Positions 1-6,426 of a stretch of DNA of 37,877 nucleotides are shown here, piece by piece. Positions within the stretch are counted from its first letter, which is position 1. Each line of letters starts with the position of its first letter. The notes below the pieces were generated by a model. That model searched no databases. It saw nothing but the letters and a program-made list of their open reading frames with translations, and was not told the origin of the DNA. Both the position numbers and the translations under genes were made by a program. Location: positions 1 through 37,877 of the forward strand of contig JAIRXU010000067.1 of assembly GCA_031268095.1 (NCBI GenBank), given 5' to 3'. This DNA is from Oscillospiraceae bacterium (lineage in GTDB: Bacteria; Bacillota; Clostridia; Oscillospirales; Acutalibacteraceae).

Positions 1-495
1 GGGGGAACGCCGAACACGGATAGCTTGTGGTATCGCAAGCCGTTCAATAACTTCGGGGACTACCGCTGGCAGTGCACATGGTATTGCAAGGGCCGGGTCG
101 GCGAGGTGCTGCGGATCAACCTGAATGTTACCGGCAACGCGGGCGACTGGACCGGCACTTACAGTAGCACCGCGAACAGGGTTGACGCAAACGGAAACGC
201 GACCGGGCAGACTGTGACAGTGCATAAAGAAACCAGCGGAAGCAATCCCCGTTCGGGCAGTGTGGCTGTGTTCAAATTCTGGGTCAGCGATGGTCTTGGG
301 AACGCCGACTACTTTGGGCATGTTTTATACGTTGAGAGAGTAGCGAATGGCCGAGTATATTACAGCGATTCGTACAAAAGGCGGGAGTCTGTTGTATTTG
401 CGGATATGACCATAGGGGAATTCTATACGCAATACGACGGAAGAGATCTTCCCGCTGGCGCGAACTCTGCTTTTAAAGGCTACCTCTATGTCTGA
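1..495 (+). CDS. CHAP-domain cell-wall amidase/endopeptidase-like protein, 5' end outside window
   Basis: The frame is open from base 1 to the TGA at 493-495, so the visible 164 codons are the C-terminal part of a longer protein; a TTG at 25 is an internal codon, not a convincing start, as no ribosome site precedes it. The segment WQCTWYCKGR around residues 23-32 matches the start of CHAP domains (catalytic Cys25), and GHVLYVERV carries the partner His107. CHAP domains are papain-like amidases or endopeptidases that cut peptidoglycan. The part between Cys and His is rich in Asn, Gly and Thr, as is usual for exported enzymes. A lipoprotein gene follows after 20 bases. Family assignment is good; the specific bond cut, and whether the protein is chromosomal or phage-derived, cannot be told. 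Confidence 0.75.
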   Translation, partial: GGTPNTDSLWYRKPFNNFGDYRWQCTWYCKGRVGEVLRINLNVTGNAGDWTGTYSSTANRVDANGNATGQTVTVHKETSGSNPRSGSVAVFKFWVSDGLGNADYFGHVLYVERVANGRVYYSDSYKRRESVVFADMTIGEFYTQYDGRDLPAGANSAFKGYLYV

Positions 496-515
496 TCTGA
501 AAGGAGATAAACTCA

Positions 516-1154
516 TTGAAAAAGGTTGTTGTTATTGCTGTCTGTTTTGTTCTATTGTTTCTGGTTGCTTGCACCGCTGAGAAGACGACGGATTCGTCCA
601 TTGGTGCTAATAGCGCCGCGAATGCGAGCGCTCCAGGGGAGGTCCTCCAAACCGCAACCGCAACGCCGACAACAGAACTACTGGAGACTGAGACGTCTAC
701 AGCAGACATGATTGAACCCAGGGAGGCAGTCCGGTTTGTGCAGGGCGGAACGGATATGGGAATTACTGTTGGATGCAATGGTGAGACCGTTTTGCAGGAC
801 GTTGAAAACGCGCTAAAAGCGCATGATGTTACCTATAAAGTAGAGGGCTTTGAAGAGTTCAAATTCATTACCCTCAATGACGTTCCTGCGATTCGCTGGA
901 GTTTTTACTTCATGAACGATGCTTTGTATAAAATTTACATTTTCGACAAGACGTTCACAACACCGGAAGGTTTTGCGGTCGACGACACTGTCGGAAAAAT
1001 GAAGGCTATGTATGGCGAGGACTACCAAACATCTGACGATGGTGCTGAGCCGCCTATCACAATTTATCAGTATAGTAGCGGCATTGGTTTTACGGCTTAC
1101 GATCGTGATGACATGGAAAGTGCAAAAGTATATATGATACAATACGGCGGATAG
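516..1154 (+). CDS. Small lipoprotein of unknown function
   Basis: The start is TTG at 516, preceded by AAGGAG at 501-506 with 9 bases of spacing. The N-terminus has two lysines, a hydrophobic stretch and a lipobox LVAC with the lipidated Cys at residue 19, followed by a Ser/Thr/Ala-rich linker (about residues 20-65) typical of lipoproteins tethered to the outer face of the membrane. The remaining roughly 145 residues form a compact acidic domain that I do not recognise. The gene follows the CHAP-domain gene by 20 bases in the same direction, so the two are probably co-transcribed, which suggests an envelope role; that is inference only. 212 residues. Confidence 0.8.
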   Translation: MKKVVVIAVCFVLLFLVACTAEKTTDSSIGANSAANASAPGEVLQTATATPTTELLETETSTADMIEPREAVRFVQGGTDMGITVGCNGETVLQDVENALKAHDVTYKVEGFEEFKFITLNDVPAIRWSFYFMNDALYKIYIFDKTFTTPEGFAVDDTVGKMKAMYGEDYQTSDDGAEPPITIYQYSSGIGFTAYDRDDMESAKVYMIQYGG

Positions 1155-1170
1155 TCCGCCCAAAATCAAA

Positions 1171-1211
1171 CAGCCCCGCCTGTTGAAGGACTAGACAAAC
1201 AGGCGGGGCTG
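1171..1211 (-). terminator. Hairpin terminator of the minus-strand regulator (perhaps bidirectional)
   Basis: A perfect 14-base inverted repeat (CAGCCCCGCCTGTT at 1171-1184 with its complement at 1198-1211) encloses a 13-base loop. Read on the minus strand it is followed by TTTGATTTT, a U-rich tail, and it lies about 60 bases after the minus-strand stop at 1274. On the plus strand, after the lipoprotein gene, no T-run follows, so termination in that direction is less certain. Confidence 0.75.
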
Positions 1212-1220
1212 TGGTATAAT
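1192..1220 (+). promoter_or_regulatory. Sigma-70-type promoter facing into the broken regulator (antisense)
   Basis: TAGACA at 1192-1197 and TATAAT at 1215-1220 are separated by 17 bases. The spacer is the right arm of the terminator hairpin. The only coding region downstream on the plus strand is a 23-codon frame without a convincing ribosome site; everything else is antisense to the regulator. It may be an orphan promoter left after a rearrangement, or may drive an antisense RNA. Confidence 0.5.
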
Positions 1221-1273
1221 GACGGTCGACAGTGTGGAATGGTACCTATGCGACTTCAACAGCTGGTGGTGGG

Positions 1274-2166
1274 TCAACGTTCCGTTGCAATCAGCGTCAG
1301 CGCACACTGAAACCGCTCCTCTCCGCGCAGGACGTCGTAACAGCCGGCCCGCAGGCGGCCGCGCAGTTCTTCGGCGAGGCTGCGGGGCCACTCGCCGGGG
1401 CGGGACGCGAAGGCTGCGCAGCGTTCCGCCATTCGTTCCAGGTGATCCAAGGGCCTGCGTCCGCTGACCGTCCGCGGTGAGAACCCGGGCAGCTTTCTCA
1501 TGGTGCATCGCCAGTTGAGATAGCACCCCCCGCGGCGGATCGTTCGGGTATACTGTGTCATAGACGGTGATGCCGGTCTCGATCAGCCGCACCCGCTCGG
1601 CGGGGGACCAATCCATCTGGAACTGACAGTCCGCGTCGGCCAGGTCCGCCAGCTGCATGACCAATTGATCGGTGAAGTCCCGGATGGCTTGTCGCATGGC
1701 CTGTTTGCGGGGTTTGCTCCGGAGGATTTTGCCCAGCGCCGCTTCCCGGCAGTTCCAGACGCTGGGCAGCCGCGCGGCCGTCATTGCCGCCCTTTCGCTG
1801 TCGCCCAGGCCGTCGTAGGCGCTGACCAGGTTGGCCAGGGCCTGCTCGCGGAGTGGCCCGTCGGTGCAGCAGGCCAGGACGCGCTCGTAGAGGCTGGCGG
1901 CCTTCCTGGGCGGCGCGTTCGGCTTCTTCCAGCGCGGCGGCGATGTCTGTTTCCTGCCGCGGTTCCTCCATGCCCAGCAATTCATCCAGCGTTACGTCAA
2001 AAAAGTTCGCCAGCCCCGGCAGCAAAGTAATGTCAGGGTACCCTTCGTCCCGCTCCCATTTCGACACCGCCTGGGGTGTCACGCCAAGCGCGGCGGCCAG
2101 GTCCTCCTGGGTGAGATCCCGTGTCCGGCGCAGGCGTTTCACGGTTTTGGCCAAATGCAGTTCCAT
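1274..2166 (-). pseudogene. XRE-family transcriptional regulator with two frameshifts
   Basis: Starting at the ATG at 2166 (minus strand, GAGGTGG ribosome site upstream), the first 65 or so residues are a clear XRE/Cro-type helix-turn-helix: LTQEDLAAALGVTPQAVSKW followed by the usual DEGYPDITLLPGLANFF and LDELLGM segments. The rest should be a helical, TPR-like ligand-sensing domain, but its sequence is spread over three frames. The first break is near 1895-1905, where the frame with AQEG must shift to continue KAASLYERVLACC. The second is near 1451 in a run of three G, where ADGQRTQAL must shift to continue DHLERMAERCAAF. The reconstructed protein would have about 297 residues, normal for this family. 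Either the gene is decaying or the assembly has two indels. Unrepaired, only the DNA-binding domain plus a scrambled tail would be made. Confidence 0.75.
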
Positions 2167-2182
2167 CGTTCCACCTCATCAA

Positions 2183-2213
2183 ACATAGTAAAACAGCGCT
2201 GTTTCCGCTATGT
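2183..2213. promoter_or_regulatory. Palindromic operator candidate upstream of the XRE gene
   Basis: AAACAGCGCTGTTT at 2191-2204 is a perfect 14-base palindrome. It is flanked by an outer inverted pair, ACATAG at 2183-2188 and CTATGT at 2208-2213 (one base off exact symmetry). It lies 25-38 bases upstream of the regulator's start codon, the place expected for an autoregulatory XRE operator. No convincing -35/-10 pair was found for the regulator itself. Confidence 0.45.
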
Positions 2214-2257
2214 AGGATACCATGCGGCGCGAAAAAACGCAAGCGACGGGTATTTGA

Positions 2258-2300
2258 GAAAAAAATAACGCCGGGTTGAGGGGTATGCTCAGCCCGGCGT
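2258..2300 (-). terminator. Minus-strand intrinsic terminator between metF promoter and XRE gene
   Basis: ACGCCGGGTTGAG (2268-2280) pairs with CTCAGCCCGGCGT (2288-2300), 13 pairs with one G-T, around a 7-base loop. On the minus strand the stem is followed directly by TATTTTTTTCTC, a strong U-tail. No minus-strand gene ends here, so it would block antisense transcripts from the met operon or act within a leader of the XRE gene. Confidence 0.65.
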
Positions 2301-2325
2301 CAGTGACGATCTTTCTTCCAACCCC

Positions 2326-2354
2326 TTGACTTTTCCACGCTGTGGGGCTATAAT
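2326..2354 (+). promoter_or_regulatory. Promoter of the metF-metH operon
   Basis: TTGACT at 2326-2331 and a perfect TATAAT at 2349-2354 are 17 bases apart. Transcription would start near 2361, leaving a leader of about 30 bases, too short for a SAM riboswitch or T-box, so any control must act at the promoter. Confidence 0.8.
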
Positions 2355-2390
2355 AAAAAGAATGAGAAAATGGGGAAGGTTTACCAAACG

Positions 2391-3287
2391 ATGAAGATCG
2401 CAGATATTTTGGCGCTGGAGAGGCCCAGCCTGTCCTTCGAGGTATTCCCGCCGAAGCAGCCGGAGGCATTCGCGGGCATTTCCGCCGCCGCGCTGGAGAT
2501 TGCCGCGCTGCGCCCCTCGTTCATGAGCGTGACCTATGGCGCGGGAGGATCCACGAATCGTTATACCCTGGAGGTCGCGCGGGAAATTCAGCGGACCGAG
2601 GGCGTCCCCGTTCTGGCGCATCTGACCTGCGCCGGGGCCGGGCGGGCGGAAACACTGGACCAGCTGGAGCGGCTGCGGAGCTCCGGGGTGGAAAATATTC
2701 TGGCGCTGCGGGGGGACCCGCCGCAGGGATCTGAACTCCGGACGGGGGCGTATCCGTATGCGGCAGACCTGATCCGGGAAATCCAGGCGGCCGGCGGCTT
2801 CTGCGTCGGCGCGGCCTGCTACCCGGAAGGGCATGTGGAGTGCGCGAGCCCCGCATTGGACCGGCGGAATCTCAAACGGAAGGTTGACGCCGGAGTGGAT
2901 TTTCTGACGACGCAGATGTTCTTCGACAACGACCTGTTATATAAATTCCTCTACCAGATCCGGGAAATCGGAGTCTCCGTCCCAGTGGTGGCGGGAATCA
3001 TGCCGGTGACCAACGGGCGGCAGATTGCCCGCATATGCAAAGTGTCCGGGACTTACCTCCCTGCCCGCTTCCGCGCCATTGTAGACAAATACGGCGATCA
3101 TCCCGCCGCGATGAAACAGGCGGGAATCGCTTATGCCTGCGAGCAGATCACCGACCTGCTGGCCAGCGGAATCCGCGCCGTGCATGTCTATTCCATGAAT
3201 AAGCCCGACGTTGCCCGCCGCATCCGCGAGCAGCTCAGCGACATTCTGGCGGTGGCGGACGCACCGTCAACTTTCATCAATCAATGA
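2391..3287 (+). CDS. metF: Methylenetetrahydrofolate reductase
   Basis: This cytosolic flavoprotein reduces 5,10-methylene-THF to 5-methyl-THF, the methyl donor for methionine synthesis. The sequence opens with SFEVFPPK, then SVTYGAGGST, the RGDPP motif after ILAL, and MFFDND in the second half: all standard for MetF. At 298 residues it has normal length. I chose the ATG at 2391 because GGGGAAGG at 2372-2379 sits about 11 bases before it; an in-frame ATG at 2370 has a weaker site and would add seven non-conserved residues. The stop overlaps a possible early ATG of the next gene, and the methionine synthase that uses the product begins 14 bases later, so the two enzymes are almost certainly translated from one mRNA. 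Confidence 0.95.
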   Translation: MKIADILALERPSLSFEVFPPKQPEAFAGISAAALEIAALRPSFMSVTYGAGGSTNRYTLEVAREIQRTEGVPVLAHLTCAGAGRAETLDQLERLRSSGVENILALRGDPPQGSELRTGAYPYAADLIREIQAAGGFCVGAACYPEGHVECASPALDRRNLKRKVDAGVDFLTTQMFFDNDLLYKFLYQIREIGVSVPVVAGIMPVTNGRQIARICKVSGTYLPARFRAIVDKYGDHPAAMKQAGIAYACEQITDLLASGIRAVHVYSMNKPDVARRIREQLSDILAVADAPSTFINQ

Positions 3288-3301
3288 AACAGGAGAATTT
3301 C

Positions 3302-5731
3302 ATGTTTCCGATAACTGTGTTCGAAAAACGCCAGCCCCTCTTCTTCGACGGCGCCGCAGGGACGGTCTTCCAGGGAATGGGACTGCTTCCGGGCGAGCGG
3401 CCGGAGGTCTGGAACCTCACCCGTCCGGAAGATGTGGCGCAGCTGCACATGCGTTACCTCAGCGCCGGGGCGGATATCCTCAAAACCAATACCTTCGGCG
3501 CCAACCGCCTCAAATTCCCGGCTGCGGGCGAATATCCCCTGGAAGACGTGGTTGCCGCCGGGGTCCGTGCCGCCCGGAAGGCCATTGTTCTTTCGGGGCG
3601 GGAGGGCGGCGCCTGGGCCGCGCTGGGAATCGGGCCGACGGGGAAGCTGCTGGAGCCCCTGGGGGATTTGGAGTTCGAAGACGCGGTAGCCCTGTATCAA
3701 GAAGTTGCCGCCGCCGGGGCGGACGCCGGGGCGGACCTGATTCTGATTGAGACCATGACCGACGGCGCGGAGGCAAAAGCCGCCGTTCTGGGGGCGAAAA
3801 CGGCAGCGCCGGAGCTGCCGGTTTTTGTTACGCTGACCTTCGAGGCAACCGGGCGGCTGCTGTCCGGCGGGACCGTCGCCGCCGCCGCCGCGATGCTGGA
3901 AGGCCTGGGGGTTGCCGCCTTGGGTGTGAACTGCGGCGCGGGGCCGGAACGGGCCGCGCTGGTTCTGCCGGAGCTTTTGGCCGCGGCCCATGTTCCGGTG
4001 ATTGTCAACCCTAACGCGGGGCTGCCCCGGCTGGAAGGCGGCCAGGCCGTCTTCGACCTGACGCCGGAGGAATTTGCCGCGCGGATGGAGGATCTCTTCG
4101 GGCAGGGCGCAGCGGTCCTCGGCGGCTGCTGCGGCACCGCCCCGGACCATATTGCCGCCCTGGTTTCCCGCTGCAAGGGCCGGATGACCAAGCAGCCCCA
4201 GGGGGACGGCCGCCCGGTGGTTTCTTCGGCGGAACGGACCGTCTCCTTCGGCGGGGATGTCGTGCTGATCGGCGAACGGATCAACCCAACGGGGAAGCCA
4301 GCCCTCCAGCAAGCGCTGCGGGAGGGGAATTTCAGCCGGATTGCCGACGAGGCCAAGGCGCAGGAGCAGGCCGGGGTCCATATCCTGGATGTGAACGTCG
4401 GCCTGCCGGGACTCGACGAGCGCGCCGTGATGGAACGGACCATTCGGCTGCTGCAGGGGATCAGCCCCCTGCCGCTGCAAATCGACAGCGCCAGCCCCGC
4501 CGTCCTGGAAGCCGCCATGCGCCGCTACGCCGGCTGCCCGCTGGTCAACTCCGTCAGCGGCAAGGACGCGAGCATGCGTACGGTGTTCCCGCTGATTCAG
4601 AAATACGGCGGCGTCGCCGTGGCGCTGCTGCTGGACGAAAACGGTATCCCCGCTACAGTGGAGGACCGGCTGGCCGTTGCGCAGCGGATCTACGATACCG
4701 CGGCGGAATACGGCATTCCGGCCCGGAACCTGCTGATCGACGCACTGACCCTGACCATTTCCGCCGAACCGCAAGGGGCCGCCATCACGCTGGAGACCAT
4801 CCGGCAGCTGCGCGCCCGGTTTGGCAGCCATACCGTGCTGGGCGTCTCGAACATTTCCTTCGGTTTGCCGCAGCGTGAGCTGGTCAACGCCGCTTTTTTT
4901 ACCATGGCACTGGAAAGCGGCCTCTCCGCCGCGATCCTCAACCCCAAGTCGCAGGCGATGATGAACGTTTACCACAGCTGGCGGCTGCTCCGGGGACGGG
5001 ACCCCGCCTGCGCCGCTTATCTTGACTATGCCGCGGCGCTGCCGCAGCTTCAGCCCAGCCAAGGCGGGGACAGGAAGCTGCCGGCGCAAGCCCCTCCGCC
5101 GCAAGCGCAAGGCGGTCTGCGGGCAGCCATTGAGGCCGGGCGGGAGGACACTGCCCTGCGCATGGCCCAGCGGGCCGCGGAGGCCGCGCCGCCGCTGGAG
5201 GTCATCACCCGAGAGGTGATCCCCGCGCTGGACGCTGTTGGAAAGAAATTCGGGGCGGGGACGCTCTTCTTGCCCCAGTTGCTCCAGAGCGCGGCGGCGG
5301 CCAAGGCCGCGCTGGAAGTTTTGCGCGCGGCGCTGCGGCGGCAGGATGCCCCGGTGCAAGCCGCCGGCACTGTCCTGCTTGCCACCGTGCAGGGAGATAT
5401 CCATGATATTGGCAAGAATATTGTCAAGACCATGCTGGAAACCTACGGTTTTGCCGTCATTGACCTGGGCAAGGACGTGCCGCCCCAGCGGGTTTTGGAT
5501 GCCGCGCGGGCGCACCCGGGAGCCTTGGTGGGGTTGTCCGCGCTGATGACGACCACCGTCCCGTCTATGGAGCGGACCATCCGCCTGCTGCGAAAAGAAG
5601 TTCCGGCATGCCGAATTCTGGTCGGGGGCGCGGTTCTGACGCGGGAGGATGCGGAACGCATGGGGGCCGACGCGTACTGCGCCGACGCCATGGACGGCGT
5701 TCGGGAAGCGAAGCGGCTGCTGGGGCAATGA
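3302..5731 (+). CDS. metH: Cobalamin-dependent methionine synthase, short form
   Basis: The enzyme transfers the methyl group of 5-methyl-THF through a corrinoid to homocysteine. Domains in order: homocysteine methyltransferase (about residues 8-290), whose zinc ligands are visible as Cys211 in GVNCGAGP and Cys276-Cys277 in GGCCGTAPDH; pterin-binding domain starting at GERINPTGK (about 324-590); corrinoid cap and Rossmann domain with GDIHDIGKN, His701 being the lower cobalt ligand. It ends after the B12 domain (809 residues), so the AdoMet-binding reactivation domain of the 1200-residue E. coli enzyme is absent. A separate reactivation protein or a different repair route is needed. The start is the ATG at 3302 behind AGGAG at 3291-3295; an upstream ATG at 3284 overlapping the metF stop is also in frame. 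Confidence 0.95.
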   Translation: MFPITVFEKRQPLFFDGAAGTVFQGMGLLPGERPEVWNLTRPEDVAQLHMRYLSAGADILKTNTFGANRLKFPAAGEYPLEDVVAAGVRAARKAIVLSGREGGAWAALGIGPTGKLLEPLGDLEFEDAVALYQEVAAAGADAGADLILIETMTDGAEAKAAVLGAKTAAPELPVFVTLTFEATGRLLSGGTVAAAAAMLEGLGVAALGVNCGAGPERAALVLPELLAAAHVPVIVNPNAGLPRLEGGQAVFDLTPEEFAARMEDLFGQGAAVLGGCCGTAPDHIAALVSRCKGRMTKQPQGDGRPVVSSAERTVSFGGDVVLIGERINPTGKPALQQALREGNFSRIADEAKAQEQAGVHILDVNVGLPGLDERAVMERTIRLLQGISPLPLQIDSASPAVLEAAMRRYAGCPLVNSVSGKDASMRTVFPLIQKYGGVAVALLLDENGIPATVEDRLAVAQRIYDTAAEYGIPARNLLIDALTLTISAEPQGAAITLETIRQLRARFGSHTVLGVSNISFGLPQRELVNAAFFTMALESGLSAAILNPKSQAMMNVYHSWRLLRGRDPACAAYLDYAAALPQLQPSQGGDRKLPAQAPPPQAQGGLRAAIEAGREDTALRMAQRAAEAAPPLEVITREVIPALDAVGKKFGAGTLFLPQLLQSAAAAKAALEVLRAALRRQDAPVQAAGTVLLATVQGDIHDIGKNIVKTMLETYGFAVIDLGKDVPPQRVLDAARAHPGALVGLSALMTTTVPSMERTIRLLRKEVPACRILVGGAVLTREDAERMGADAYCADAMDGVREAKRLLGQ

Positions 5732-5850
5732 GAACGGCAACGGAGCGAGATCGGAGCGGCGAAACCGAAGAAAGAGAAACGAAACCGTACAATCAATTTC
5801 CAAAAATATCACCGTTCGTTCATCTATCCTTCACATTTCAGGAATACAAT

Positions 5851-5887
5851 ATTGCTAACACCGTGAGAAAAGATCGGTGCTAGCAAT
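5851..5887. promoter_or_regulatory. Long inverted repeat upstream of marR, candidate operator or hairpin
   Basis: ATTGCTAACACCG (5851-5863) pairs with CGGTGCTAGCAAT (5875-5887): 12 of 13 positions match, around an 11-base spacer. A -10-like TACAAT lies directly before it (5845-5850), without a good -35. No T-run follows, so it is not a standard terminator for metH. Its place 66 bases before the MarR start suggests a regulator-binding site, or an mRNA hairpin if transcription reads through from metH. The rest of 5732-5952 shows nothing I recognise. Confidence 0.4.
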
Positions 5888-5952
5888 TCGGACGACCTAA
5901 GGTGCGTCTAGCCTCTCAGAGAAAGTTTGGGAATGGGAAAAGGAGGAACGGG

Positions 5953-6426
5953 ATGGATTATACAGAATCCGCCAATCAGTTGCTTCAGGTCTTCGCGGCC
6001 GCCCGCAACGGTTCGGCCGTGTTCTTGCACCGGCAGCTGTTGCAGGGCGAAGCATTCACGCTGCATATGCTTTCGCAGCGGGAAGACGGCACCGTCCAGC
6101 CGGGAGAATTGGCGGCTGCCGCGAAAACAAGCACGGCGCGGGTCGCCGCGACGCTGGGCAGCCTGGAGCAGAAGGGCCTTGTGACCCGCCAGGTGGATCC
6201 GAGCGACCGGCGCAAGGTCCTGGTCAGCCTCACGCCGCAGGGCCGGGAGGATATCCAGGAAAAACAGCAGCACATGCGGGCCCTCGCGGAAAAGATGCTG
6301 CGGGCGCTGGGCGAAGACGACGCCCGGGAACTGCTGCGGTTGGCGCGGCGGCTGCTGGAACTAAAAGAGGAAATTTCCGCCGGGAGCTGCGCCGGTGAAC
6401 AAGATGAGGAGGAACCCCGCCCATGA
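5953..6426 (+). CDS. MarR-family transcriptional regulator
   Basis: A 157-residue winged-helix repressor-type protein. The DNA-binding core is visible as VQPGELAAAAKTSTARVAAT, followed by LEQKGLVTRQVDPSDRRKVLVSLT, where DxxDRR and the following strands form the wing. A long C-terminal helix (about residues 105-145) would complete the dimer interface. The ATG at 5953 is preceded by AAAGGAGG at 5940-5947; an upstream in-frame start at 5902 lacks such a site. The stop overlaps the start of the ABC transporter gene by four bases (ATGA), so it is translationally coupled to the exporter and probably represses it in answer to an effector. The inverted repeat at 5851-5887 is a candidate binding site. 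Confidence 0.9.
   Translation: MDYTESANQLLQVFAAARNGSAVFLHRQLLQGEAFTLHMLSQREDGTVQPGELAAAAKTSTARVAATLGSLEQKGLVTRQVDPSDRRKVLVSLTPQGREDIQEKQQHMRALAEKMLRALGEDDARELLRLARRLLELKEEISAGSCAGEQDEEEPRP

Noticed and set aside
1-1154. A prophage lysis region suggested by the CHAP domain
   Set aside because: No holin, tail or other phage gene is visible, and a lipoprotein gene follows; CHAP domains are also common in chromosomal wall enzymes. The truncated start prevents a firm decision.
1219-1467. 82-codon plus-strand frames downstream of the promoter at 1192-1220
   Set aside because: They lie antisense to the regulator, lack ribosome sites, and encode low-complexity Arg/Ala/Gly-rich sequence.
2300-2390. 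A SAM riboswitch or T-box before metF
   Set aside because: The promoter at 2326-2354 leaves only about 30 bases of leader, and no conserved riboswitch elements are visible.
3281-5812. An 843-codon open frame on the minus strand opposite metH, and similar long frames opposite the exporter genes, the galactosidase and the surface-protein gene
   Set aside because: Their products are His/Arg/Gln/Gly-rich with no family motifs and they lie opposite genes with complete, motif-rich products. GC-rich third positions on the real strand remove stop codons on the other strand, which explains them.
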